64,000 nucleotides of DNA from positions 2,852,001-2,916,000 of the forward strand of contig NZ_CP118157.1 in the NCBI RefSeq assembly GCF_032878875.1, in the 5' to 3' direction. Made by a program: the position numbers and the translations under genes. Shown here one piece after another: positions 40,062-48,330 of the stretch. Source of the DNA: Microbacterium sp. AB. GTDB taxonomy: Bacteria > Actinomycetota > Actinomycetes > Actinomycetales > Microbacteriaceae. The notes under the pieces are model-generated. The model ran no database searches and was not told where the DNA came from. It was given only the letters and a program-made list of their open reading frames with translations. Position 1 is the stretch's first letter, and each line of letters begins with the position of its first letter.

Positions 40062-41884
40062 CGCCCCTCCCTCGCGTCGGCGTCTCTGTTCGTGTCGCGA
40101 GCAGCGCTCGAGTCCGGGACGTCTCCGGGGCCTCTCGCGCGATGAGCGTCGGCGGGCCCCGGCGCGCCGGCCGGGCGCGGAAGCGTCGCCGTGAAGACGG
40201 CCCCGCCTCCGGGCGCCTGCGTCACCTCGATGGAGCCGCCCAGCCCCCGCAGCACGCGCCGGACGAGGGACAGACCGTAGCCGTGCCCCTGGGCGTCCAC
40301 GCCCTTCGTCGAGTAGCCGCGCTCGAAGATGCGCTCGCGGTCGGCGCGGGAGACGCCGCCGCCACTGTCCGACACCTGGAACACGAGGGCCCCGTCCTCG
40401 CCCTCCGCGAGATAGACCTCCACCCACGCGTCGAGGTCGCCGGTCCGGGCGGCATGCGACGCGGCCGCCTCGATCGCGTTGTCGATGAGGTTGCCCAGGA
40501 TGGTCACGACATCGGCGGGCGGCAGCCCGTGCGTCCCCGGGGCGAGATGCGTCTCGAAGTGCATCTCGACCGCCCGCTCGTGCGCCTGGGCGACCTTGCC
40601 GAGGAGGAGCGCCGCGATCACGGGCTCGTCCACGGCGTGCAGCACGCGGTCGGCGAGGCGCTGCCCGAGGTCGTGCTCCGACGCGGCGAACGCGAGCGCC
40701 TCGTCGGGACGTCCCAGCTCGATCAGCGTCGCGATCGTGTGGAGGCGGTTGTCGAACTCGTGCGCCTGCGCGCGCAGCGCGTCGGAGATCGTCTGCACCG
40801 ACGACAGCTCGCCGGCGACCCGGCGCAGCTCCGTGCGATCGCGCAGCGTGAGGATCTCGGCGCGACGACCCGCGAGCTCGATCCGGGTGCGCGTCACGAC
40901 GAGATCCCGCGACCCGACGCGCACCACGACGTCGCCGTCGCGGCCGGAGAGCACGTCGCGCACCTCCTCCGGCAGGTCGTCGTCGATTGCGAACGGCAGC
41001 CGCCGCGCGATGCCGAGGAGCACGCCGGCCTGGTCGTTCGCGAGGACGACGCGGGAGGGACCCGGCGATCGGGCAGGCTCGGCCCCGTCTCGCGCAGCCC
41101 CGTCTCGCCCGGCCCGGCCTCCCGTGTGCTCGACGAGGAGGAGTCCCTCCTCGAGCGAGTGCAGCACCGCCTCGTGCGCGGCGAACAGGCGTGCCAGCTC
41201 ATCCGGGTCGCGCCCGTCCGTGACGCGGTAGACGCGGCGGAACAGCAGGATGGTCACGAGCGCTCCCAGCGCCACGGCGACGAGCGTGCTCGCGCCGACG
41301 ATCTGCAGTCGCAGCAGGATGGAGCCGGCGACGTTGTCGAGCGTCACGCCCGCCGACACGAGGCCCACGATGCCGCCGTCGGCGAAGACGGGCGTCACGG
41401 CCCGCAGCGACGGGCCGAGCGTCCCCTCGTACACCTCGGTGAACGTCTCGCCGTCGAGCGCGGGGGCGATCGTCCCGACGAACTCCCCGCCGATGCGGTC
41501 GGCGATCGGATGCGTGTACCGGGTGCGCCCCGTGTCCATGATCGTGACGTAGTCCACGCCCGTCGCCGCGCTGATCCGCGTCGTGTACGGCTGGAGCTCG
41601 CCCGAGGCTTCGGCGACGGCGGCCTCCGGGTCCGCCCCGATGCGCGCGTGCGCCTCGGCGAGGACCTCCACGATCGTCGGCTCGCTCGCGAGGGTCAGGA
41701 CCAGGCTCCTCGTGCGCTCCACCGCGTCGGCGTGGGCCGCCGTGTTCGCGTCCCAGGCGAGCAGGCCGAAGGCCCCTGCCCCGCCGACGAGGAGCACGGT
41801 CGTCTGCACGCCGAGCACCCACGCCGCGACGCTGCGCCGCCGCGCACGCGCGTGACGTGCCGTGTCGGCGCCTCGTCGTGCCAT
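40058..41884 (-). CDS. Sensor histidine kinase, CitA/DcuS/DctS family
   Basis: A 608-residue kinase. Two membrane segments (about residues 22-44 and 180-205) flank an extracellular single-Cache domain (EASGELQPYTTRISAATGVDYVTIMD, YTHPIADRIGGEFVG, RAVTPVF). A cytoplasmic PAS-like part and the family's phospho-acceptor box AHEFDNRLHTIATLIELGR follow, then HATPase motifs LIDNAIEAA, SDSGGG and HGYGLSLVRRV. The start is ATG 41884 with CAGAAT then GGACGC immediately before it, a leaderless pattern. An Ala/Gly/Arg-rich insert lies near residue 235. Ligand is likely a C4-dicarboxylate. Confidence 0.92.
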   Translation of the reverse strand: MARRGADTARHARARRRSVAAWVLGVQTTVLLVGGAGAFGLLAWDANTAAHADAVERTRSLVLTLASEPTIVEVLAEAHARIGADPEAAVAEASGELQPYTTRISAATGVDYVTIMDTGRTRYTHPIADRIGGEFVGTIAPALDGETFTEVYEGTLGPSLRAVTPVFADGGIVGLVSAGVTLDNVAGSILLRLQIVGASTLVAVALGALVTILLFRRVYRVTDGRDPDELARLFAAHEAVLHSLEEGLLLVEHTGGRAGRDGAARDGAEPARSPGPSRVVLANDQAGVLLGIARRLPFAIDDDLPEEVRDVLSGRDGDVVVRVGSRDLVVTRTRIELAGRRAEILTLRDRTELRRVAGELSSVQTISDALRAQAHEFDNRLHTIATLIELGRPDEALAFAASEHDLGQRLADRVLHAVDEPVIAALLLGKVAQAHERAVEMHFETHLAPGTHGLPPADVVTILGNLIDNAIEAAASHAARTGDLDAWVEVYLAEGEDGALVFQVSDSGGGVSRADRERIFERGYSTKGVDAQGHGYGLSLVRRVLRGLGGSIEVTQAPGGGAVFTATLPRPAGAPGPADAHRARGPGDVPDSSAARDTNRDADAREGR

Positions 41885-42033
41885 GCGTCCATTCTGTCGG
41901 CCGCGGGGTCCGGACATCCGCCATCCCATGCGAACACTATGCACGCAAGTCCGCGGAGCCCTCCCCGCGGGGTCAGGATGAACCCCGCACGCCGACGGAC
42001 CTCCGGACGGCGCCCCGAAGGAGAGGACGCACC

Positions 42034-43470
42034 ATGGCAACGACGCCACCGACCGCCCAGCGCAGGCGCGGCATCGACAAACAGCACTGGCTCTACATCG
42101 CCGTCATCATCGCGGTGGTCGCGGGCATCGCCGTCGGCCTCGTCTGGCCGCAGTTCGGCGCGTCCCTCGACTGGATCGGCAAGGCGTTCGTCGCGCTCAT
42201 CAAGATGATGATCGCGCCCGTGATCTTCTGCACGATCGTGCTCGGCATCGGCTCGATCGCGAAGGCGGCCACGGTCGGGAAGGTCGGCGGCCTCGCGCTC
42301 GGGTACTTCCTCGTCATGTCGACCTTCGCGCTCTTCATCGGGCTCGTCGTGGGAAACATCCTGCACCCGGGAGAGGGTCTCGCCCTCAGCAACCCCGGCT
42401 ACGAGGTCGAGAGCGAGACCGAGTCGACCACCGGCTTCCTCATGAGCATCGTCCCGACCACGCTCTTCTCGCCGCTCACGGGCGAGTCGGTCCTGCAGGT
42501 GCTCTTCGTGTCGCTGCTCATCGGCTTCGCCATCCAGCGCCTCGGCGCGAAGGGCGAGCGCATCCTCGACGGCATCCGGCTCGTGCAGGCCGTCGTCTTC
42601 CGTGTGCTGACGATGATCCTCTGGGTCGCCCCGATCGGCGCGTTCGGCGCCATCGCGGGAGTCGTCGGATCGACCGGATGGGGCGCGGTCGTCGCGCTCG
42701 GGACGCTCATGGTCGGCTTCTACATCACCTGCGCGCTCTTCATCGGCGTCATCCTCGCCGCCGTGCTGTGGTTCGTCGCCCGGATCAACATCTTCTCCGT
42801 CATGAAGTACCTCGGGCGCGAGTACCTGCTCATCGTGAGCACCTCGTCGTCGGAGTCGGCGCTCCCCCGCCTCATCGCGAAGATGGAGCACCTCGGCGTC
42901 TCCAAGCCCGTCGCGGGGATCACGGTGCCGACCGGCTACTCGTTCAACCTCGACGGCACGGCGATCTACCTCACGATGGCCTCGCTCTTCATCGCCACCG
43001 CGATGGGCACGCCGCTGTCGCTCTCGGAGCAGATCGGCCTGCTCGTGTTCATGATCATCGCCTCGAAGGGCGCCGCGGGCGTCACCGGCGCGGGCCTCGC
43101 CACCCTCGCGGGCGGTCTGCAGACCTACCGCCCCGACCTCGTCGACGGCGTCGGCATCATCACGGGCATCGACCGCTTCATGTCGGAGGCCCGCGCGCTC
43201 ACGAACTTCACCGGCAACGCGGTCGCGTCGATCGTCGTCGCGACGTGGACGAAGGAGTTCGACCGCGACCAGGCGCAGCAGGTGCTGCGCGGCGCGCGGC
43301 CCTTCGACGAGAAGATGATGGTCGACGGCCACGGCGACGCCCGCGAGGAGCAGCCCACCGGCCTGCCCGAGCTGCCCGAGCTGCCCGCCGACGGTCAGGG
43401 GCCCTCGCCCATCTCGGCGGTCATCCCCACGAGCGGCGCCGCGGAGCCCCGCGAACGCGAGCGCCGCTGA
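42034..43470 (+). CDS. dctA: C4-dicarboxylate transporter (DctA, DAACS family)
   Basis: A 478-residue proton/sodium-coupled symporter for succinate, fumarate and malate. It has about eight membrane helices plus two re-entrant loops and the family motifs STSSSESALPRLIAKME, TGYSFNLDGTAIYLTMASLFIA, SKGAAGVTGAG and NFTGNAVASIVVA. The ATG at 42034 has GAAGGAGAGG upstream. It is divergent from the DctS/DctR-like system, which probably activates it. The last 50 residues are a charged Pro/Glu tail. Confidence 0.94.
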   Translation: MATTPPTAQRRRGIDKQHWLYIAVIIAVVAGIAVGLVWPQFGASLDWIGKAFVALIKMMIAPVIFCTIVLGIGSIAKAATVGKVGGLALGYFLVMSTFALFIGLVVGNILHPGEGLALSNPGYEVESETESTTGFLMSIVPTTLFSPLTGESVLQVLFVSLLIGFAIQRLGAKGERILDGIRLVQAVVFRVLTMILWVAPIGAFGAIAGVVGSTGWGAVVALGTLMVGFYITCALFIGVILAAVLWFVARINIFSVMKYLGREYLLIVSTSSSESALPRLIAKMEHLGVSKPVAGITVPTGYSFNLDGTAIYLTMASLFIATAMGTPLSLSEQIGLLVFMIIASKGAAGVTGAGLATLAGGLQTYRPDLVDGVGIITGIDRFMSEARALTNFTGNAVASIVVATWTKEFDRDQAQQVLRGARPFDEKMMVDGHGDAREEQPTGLPELPELPADGQGPSPISAVIPTSGAAEPRERERR

Positions 43471-43477
43471 GCCGTGA

Positions 43478-43519
43478 GCCGCGGAGCGCCTCGAGCCCTG
43501 GCGCGAGGCGCTCCGCGGC
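43478..43519. terminator. Terminator between dctA and the phosphatase gene
   Basis: GCCGCGGAGCGCCTCG (43478-43493) and its perfect complement (43504-43519), 10-base loop, between convergent genes. Confidence 0.8.
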
Positions 43520-43551
43520 GCGCATCTCCTCCGAACGGCACGGCCCGCGAC

Positions 43552-44184
43552 TCAGCGGGCGGCGAAGACGCCCTCGCGCAGGACGGGGACCACGTCGAGG
43601 TCGTCGACCCTCGCGGCGGCGTGCACCTCGGCGTGGCGCGGGCCTCCCTCGAGCGCGCGGCCCGAGCCGCTCGCCGTCATGAGGTGCCGCACGGCGCGGC
43701 GGAGCGCGCGGAACGACTCCGCCGTCGCGACCGCCTCGGGCGACGAATGATCGACGCCGAGGTCCGAGAGCGCCGCGACGATCGCGCCCGCGCCGAGGAG
43801 ATCCTCCACGGCGAACCGCTCCCGGCCATCCGCCGCCGCGTCGGCCTCGCCCGCCGCGACGACCGCGACGCTCGTCCGGGCGCCACGGCGCTCCTGCTCC
43901 GCCATGACGGCCCTCGCGACGGCGGCCGCGTTGCGCAGCGCGCCGGCGAGCACCACGGGGCCGTGCGCGAGCGCGGCCGCGGCCTGCGCGACGACGGCGC
44001 CCTCGACCGCACCGGCCTCGGTGGTCGCCGCCGTCTCGCCTCGCGCGACCGTCGCGATGACGTCGGAGCTGAAGCCGATGACGTCGACGACGACGACGAC
44101 ATCCGACGACGCGAGGCGCCGGAGTCCGTCGACGCCCCAGTCGAAGCGCACCTGATACGAGGACTGATCGAACGGGGAGGTCAT
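43552..44184 (-). CDS. 2-phosphosulfolactate phosphatase (ComB-like) family protein
   Basis: A 210-residue protein of the ComB fold: DVVVVVDVIGFSSDVIATVARG, GPVVLAGALRNAAAVARAV, VAVVAAGEADAAADGRERFAVEDLLGAGAIVAAL. In methanogens ComB makes sulfolactate for coenzyme M, which actinobacteria lack, so the true substrate here is unknown. ATG 44184 follows GAGAAT and GGACGG, again a leaderless pattern. Single gene. Confidence 0.8.
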   Translation of the reverse strand: MTSPFDQSSYQVRFDWGVDGLRRLASSDVVVVVDVIGFSSDVIATVARGETAATTEAGAVEGAVVAQAAAALAHGPVVLAGALRNAAAVARAVMAEQERRGARTSVAVVAAGEADAAADGRERFAVEDLLGAGAIVAALSDLGVDHSSPEAVATAESFRALRRAVRHLMTASGSGRALEGGPRHAEVHAAARVDDLDVVPVLREGVFAAR

Positions 44185-44229
44185 CCGTCCATTCTCACGG
44201 ACGGACACGGGCGGCGATGCGGCGGAGAA

Positions 44230-44313
44230 AGCACGACGCAGGAAGAACGGCGAGCGAGCGCCCCGACACGCCGGGCGAGGCGCACGGTCGGCGGCGGGAC
44301 TCCTGCGTCGTGC
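44230..44313. repeat. Intergenic inverted-repeat element, copy B
   Basis: GCACGACGCAGGA (44231-44243) and its perfect complement (44301-44313) enclose 57 bases that include GCCGGGCGA, also found in the loop of copy A. The 19 bases AGCACGACGCAGGAAGAAC (44230-44248) equal the complement of 37726-37744. It lies upstream of the GNAT gene. Confidence 0.6.
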
Positions 44314-44368
44314 ATCGGGCGGCGCGGCTGCGGCAGGATGGACGCACGGCCGACGGGAGGGCGAGCGG

Positions 44369-44866
44369 ATGGCGGGCACGGGCACGACGGTACGCAGGGC
44401 GACGGCCACGGATGCGCGCGGGCTGGCGGAGGTGCACATCCGCGCGTGGCGCATCTCCTATGCGGGCCTCATCCCGCAGGCCACGCTCGACCGGCTCGAC
44501 GTGTCGGCGCGCACGCGCGCCTGGGAGCGGATCCTCGCCTCCGACCGCGACCCGACCTGGGCGGCCGTCGCCGGCCACCGCGTCCTCGGCTTCGCGTCGT
44601 CGGGCGCGGCGCGCGACGCGGCGCCTCCCGCTCGGCTCGAGCTGTACTCGATCTACGTCGATCCGGACCGGCACGGCGCGGGCGTCGCCGAGCCCCTCCT
44701 CGACGCGGCGATCGGCGACCGGCCGGCGTATCTGTGGGTGCTCGCGGGCAACGCCCGTGCGATCCGCTTCTACGAGAAGCAGGGCTTCGACCTCGACGGA
44801 GGGGCGAAGGACGAGACCGCGGCGGATGGCACGCCGATGCACGAGCTGCGCATGACGCGTTCCTGA
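44369..44866 (+). CDS. GNAT family N-acetyltransferase
   Basis: A 165-residue GCN5-related acetyltransferase. It starts VRRATATDARGLAEVHIRAWRISYAGLI; the acetyl-CoA loop is DPDRHGAGVAEPLLDAAI (a variant Q/RxxGxG/A), and VLAGNARAIRFYEKQGF is motif B. The substrate is unknown. ATG 44369 has GGGAGGGCG upstream. A motif CAGGATGGACGCA about 25-35 bases upstream resembles the leaderless promoters seen elsewhere in the window. Confidence 0.88.
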   Translation: MAGTGTTVRRATATDARGLAEVHIRAWRISYAGLIPQATLDRLDVSARTRAWERILASDRDPTWAAVAGHRVLGFASSGAARDAAPPARLELYSIYVDPDRHGAGVAEPLLDAAIGDRPAYLWVLAGNARAIRFYEKQGFDLDGGAKDETAADGTPMHELRMTRS

Positions 44867-44899
44867 CCCGGCCACCGGAACGGGGCCGCCGACGCGGCG

Positions 44900-45268
44900 T
44901 CAGCCGAAGACGACGATGCCGCTGAGAACCGTGCTCACCGCGGCGAGCGCGGCCAGCACGGCGGCCGGCAACGGCGTCTCCCGACGGCGGACGTGCACGA
45001 CGACCGCGCCGATCATGATGACGGTGAGGCCCGCGGCCGCGATCGGGGTGAGGACCGGCGCGACGCCCGTGAGGACGGGCAGCACGAGGCCGAGGCCGCC
45101 GAGCAGCTCGGCGACGCCGATGAGGCGCACGGCCGTGCGGGAGAAGTCCTCCGCCCACGTGAGCCCCGAGGCGACGATGGCCTCCTTCGAGCGGACGGTC
45201 TTCATCCCTCCCGCGGCGATGAAGACGAGCGCGGCGAGGACGTTGACGATCCAGAAGGCGATGAGCAT
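44900..45268 (-). CDS. DoxX family membrane protein
   Basis: A 122-residue, four-helix DoxX-like protein (FWIVNVLAALVFIAAGGMK, VRLIGVAELLGGLGLVLP, LTVIMIGAVVVHVRR, VLAALAAVSTVLSGIVV). Family members are small quinone- or redox-associated membrane proteins with mostly unknown roles. The ATG at 45268 has no good ribosome site; TAAGAT lies 5 bases upstream. Confidence 0.85.
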   Translation of the reverse strand: MLIAFWIVNVLAALVFIAAGGMKTVRSKEAIVASGLTWAEDFSRTAVRLIGVAELLGGLGLVLPVLTGVAPVLTPIAAAGLTVIMIGAVVVHVRRRETPLPAAVLAALAAVSTVLSGIVVFG

Positions 45269-45347
45269 GGGAGATCTTATCTCGAAGGACACCGCCCGGA
45301 TCCGCACGGCGGGACGAACGCGGCGATCGGCGGTGCGAGACTGAGGC

Positions 45348-45836
45348 ATGCGGATCCTGCAGAAGCTCGTGCTCGACTGCGACCCCGACGCGGCGTGGCG
45401 CGCGCTGCACTCGCCGGCCGTCTTCGCCGAGCTGTACGGGCCGCTGCTCTCCGTCCGCGCTCTCGGCGCGGAGGCCATCCCCGCCGTCTGGGAGCCGGGC
45501 CGCGACGCAGCGGTGCGCATCGACGCCGGGCCCGTGCCGCTCGGCACGCAGCTGATCGCCACGGCCGACCGGACGAAGGACGACGGGAGGGTGCGCATCC
45601 TGCGGGACACGGGGACGCCCCTGACCGGCCCGCTCGCGACGCTCGACGTCTGGGACCACCAGATGGCCGTCTCCGCCGCGCCGGGAGACCCCTCGCGCAC
45701 GCTGTGGCGCGAGCGCCTGACGATCGGCGGGCCGACGGCCCTCGCGCTCTGGCCCGTCCTGTGGGCGATCTGGCAGCTCCGCGCCGCGCGCCTGCGGCGG
45801 CTGGCGCGGCACTGGGCCTTCGATCCCGGCGCTTGA
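45348..45836 (+). CDS. SRPBCC/START-like hypothetical protein
   Basis: A 162-residue protein that begins MRILQKLVLDCDPDAAWRALHSPAVFAELYGPLL, like small-molecule-binding SRPBCC folds, and ends with a Trp-rich amphipathic helix. No catalytic residues can be assigned. GAGACT lies 5 bases before the ATG. It is divergent from the DoxX gene and convergent with the binding lipoprotein, 12 bases away. Confidence 0.65.
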   Translation: MRILQKLVLDCDPDAAWRALHSPAVFAELYGPLLSVRALGAEAIPAVWEPGRDAAVRIDAGPVPLGTQLIATADRTKDDGRVRILRDTGTPLTGPLATLDVWDHQMAVSAAPGDPSRTLWRERLTIGGPTALALWPVLWAIWQLRAARLRRLARHWAFDPGA

Positions 45837-45848
45837 CGAGGGCGTCCC

Positions 45849-46910
45849 TCACTCCTCGCGCAGGTCGGGGTTCTCCGCGTAGACCTCCTCGAGCAGGCTG
45901 AGGTCGAACAGGTCCGAGACCTCGAGCTCGATGCCCGCACGCGCGAGGCTCTCGACCGTCTCGGCCTGGAGCTCCTCGGAGATCGTGAACAGCCCGTTGG
46001 CCTCCGTCTCCTCGGTGACGACGAGCTCGTTCGTCGCGAGCATCCCCGCGAGCGTCTTCTCGGGATCCAGGTCGAGATCGGCGCCGTACTCCTCCAGCGC
46101 GAGGCGCGCGCCCTCGTCGGGGTCGGCAAGCGCGTCGCCCCATCCGCGGATCTCCGCGACGAGGAAGGCCTTGAGCATCTCGCGGTCGCTCTGGAGCGTC
46201 TCGTCCGTCACCGTGAAGGTCTCGGCCACGAAGGGCATCCCGTTGTCGGCGAACGGGAGATTGCTCGTGGCGAGCCCGAGCATCTCCACCGAGATGGCCT
46301 CGTTCGTCAGATAGGCCATGAACCCGTCCACCTCGCCGTTGGCCACGGGCGAGGGGTCGTACTGCACGGGGACGATCTCGACGTCGGAGGCGTCGATGCC
46401 GTTGGCGACGAGGAACGCGTCGAAGAGCGACCGGTTCGAGTCCTGCACGCCGATCGTCTTCCCGACGAGGTCGGCCGGCGTGAGGATGTTCCCGCCGTCC
46501 GCGAGGGAGAGGATCGTGAACGGGTTCTTCTGCAGCGTCGTGCCGATGATCTTCAGCGGGGCGCCCTCGTTCGCGACGGCGGCTCCCGTGGAGACGGAGT
46601 CGTTGATCGCGATGTCAGCCGTCCCTCCCGCGAGCTCGGCGACGCCCGTGGACGGCCCCGGGACGAGGTTCACGCTGTCGAAGCCGGCCTCGGCGTAGTA
46701 GCCGTTCGCATCGGCGAAGTACTCGCCCGCGAACTCCTCGTTCTTGATCCAGCTGAGCTGGACCGTGATGTCGCCGAAGCTCTCCGGGGCGGCCTCTTCG
46801 GCCGATCCGGTGTCTCCGCCGCCGGCGCAGGCGGTCAGCAGGAGCGACGACAGTGCGAGGGCGGAGAGGGCGGCGGCCGCGCGCGGGCGCGCGGATCCGG
46901 GAATGGTCAT
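45849..46910 (-). CDS. NMT1/SsuA-like ABC transporter substrate-binding lipoprotein
   Basis: A 353-residue lipoprotein (lipobox LTAC, Cys28) with the NMT1/THI5-like fold: QLSWIKNEEFAGEYFADANGYYAEAGF, LAGGTADIAINDSVSTGAA, LVGKTIGVQDSNRSLFDAFLVANGI. Relatives bind pyrimidine precursors, riboflavin, taurine or nitrate. No permease or ATPase gene is adjacent, which is unusual. GGAGG precedes ATG 46910, 58 bases after the monooxygenase stop, so it belongs to the deaminase-monooxygenase operon and presumably delivers that pathway's substrate. Confidence 0.88.
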   Translation of the reverse strand: MTIPGSARPRAAAALSALALSSLLLTACAGGGDTGSAEEAAPESFGDITVQLSWIKNEEFAGEYFADANGYYAEAGFDSVNLVPGPSTGVAELAGGTADIAINDSVSTGAAVANEGAPLKIIGTTLQKNPFTILSLADGGNILTPADLVGKTIGVQDSNRSLFDAFLVANGIDASDVEIVPVQYDPSPVANGEVDGFMAYLTNEAISVEMLGLATSNLPFADNGMPFVAETFTVTDETLQSDREMLKAFLVAEIRGWGDALADPDEGARLALEEYGADLDLDPEKTLAGMLATNELVVTEETEANGLFTISEELQAETVESLARAGIELEVSDLFDLSLLEEVYAENPDLREE

Positions 46911-46968
46911 GGGCTGTGCCTCCAGGTCGGTGGTGCGCGGGCGGGTGCGGTGCGGATCGGGCGATGCG

Positions 46969-48330
46969 TCAGGCGACGACGGCGTGGGCGCCGGGATGAT
47001 CGGCCGGGAGAGCAGCCGAGCCGGAGCCGGTGAGCATCTCGCGCAGGGTCCCCCTGCGCGGCTCCGCCGGCAGCAGTCCCTTCTCGCGCAGCAGCGGCAT
47101 GACCCTGTCGATGAAGTCGCCGTAGGAGGCCGTGCCGCCGAAGGTGAACTCGACGAGGAACCCGTCGACATCGGTCTCCGCGGCGATCCGCTCGATCTGC
47201 GCGGCGACGCTCTGCGGCGTGCCGGTCACCTTGAAGCCGCCCATCGTCTCGCGCAGGCCGTCGAGCACCTGGCCGACCGTGCGCGTCGGGTCCTTGTACT
47301 GGGCGAGGAGGCTCTGGCCGACCTCGGTGTGGATCTCCTCCAGCGTCGTGGCGGGGTCGAAGCTCGTGAGGTCGATGCCCGACCATCCCATGAAGAGCGC
47401 CGCCATGGCCTCCCGGCTGGGGGCGTCCGTGAGCTCCTGCCGCAGGGCCGCCGCCTCCTCCTCGGTGTCGCCGACGATCACCGACAGCCCGTTGACGACC
47501 TTGACCGCATCGGGCCTCCTGCCGTGCGAGACGGCGATCGACCGCAGATCCTGGACGAGAGCCGACGCCTTCTCCACCGTGCGCTCCTGCGTGAAGATGC
47601 ACTCGGCGTAGCGGCCGGCGAAGTCGCGGCCGGTGCGCGACGCCCCCGCCTGGAACAGCGTCGGCGTGCGCTGCGGCGACGGAGCGATCGGGAAGTAGCC
47701 CTCGAGGTCGAAGTGGTCCCCGTGGTGGGACGTCCACCGCACCTTCCCGGGGTCGTTGAAGACGCCGGACCCCTTGTCCATGGGCTGCGCGTCGTCGTCC
47801 CACGCCCGCTCCCAGAGGTCGAGGCAGAGGGAGACGAACTCGTCGGCACGGGCGTACCGGGCGTCGTGCGGCGTGACCTCGTCGTCCCCGAGCAGCTTCA
47901 CGAGCGCCTGCTGCATGTCGGAGGTGACGATGTTCCATCCGATGCGTCCCGCGGTGAGATGGTCGAGCGTCGAGAACCGGCGCGCGAGGAGGTAGGGCCG
48001 TTCGGCCGTCGTCGACGAGGTCACGACGAACCCGAGACGGTCGACCGTGGCGGCCAGGCCGCTGATGACGAGGGGGGCGTCGTGCACGGGGAACTGGACG
48101 GCCTCGCGCACGACGACCTCGGGCACCGTGCCCTCGGGCGTCATCGGATAGGCGAGCGCCTCGGCGAAGAAGAGGAAGTCGAAGCCTCCCGCGTCGAGCT
48201 GCCGGGCGAGGCCCTGCCAGGCCTCGAGCGTCGCGTACCCCTCCGGACGGGCCCGCGGATGCCGCCAGGAGTTCGCGAGGAACGTCGGGGCCATCACCTC
48301 GAACGCTCCCAGGATCAGCTCTTTCGCCAT
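46969..48330 (-). CDS. LLM-class flavin-dependent monooxygenase (NtaA/SnaA/DszA family)
   Basis: A 453-residue TIM-barrel monooxygenase using reduced flavin from a partner reductase. Typical features are GFDFLFFAEAL, TSSTTAERPYLLARRFSTLDHLTAGRIGWNIVTS, ARYARADEFVSLCLDLW, GSGVFNDPGKVRWTSHHGDHFDLEG and PTLFQAGASRTGRDFAGRYAE. Family members oxidise nitrilotriacetate, sulfur heterocycles or pristinamycin. The ATG at 48330 has GGAGA upstream and the gene overlaps the deaminase end by 16 bases, so the two act in one operon. No flavin reductase is visible nearby. The substrate is unknown; an N-heterocycle or purine-like compound is plausible. Confidence 0.9.
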   Translation of the reverse strand: MAKELILGAFEVMAPTFLANSWRHPRARPEGYATLEAWQGLARQLDAGGFDFLFFAEALAYPMTPEGTVPEVVVREAVQFPVHDAPLVISGLAATVDRLGFVVTSSTTAERPYLLARRFSTLDHLTAGRIGWNIVTSDMQQALVKLLGDDEVTPHDARYARADEFVSLCLDLWERAWDDDAQPMDKGSGVFNDPGKVRWTSHHGDHFDLEGYFPIAPSPQRTPTLFQAGASRTGRDFAGRYAECIFTQERTVEKASALVQDLRSIAVSHGRRPDAVKVVNGLSVIVGDTEEEAAALRQELTDAPSREAMAALFMGWSGIDLTSFDPATTLEEIHTEVGQSLLAQYKDPTRTVGQVLDGLRETMGGFKVTGTPQSVAAQIERIAAETDVDGFLVEFTFGGTASYGDFIDRVMPLLREKGLLPAEPRRGTLREMLTGSGSAALPADHPGAHAVVA

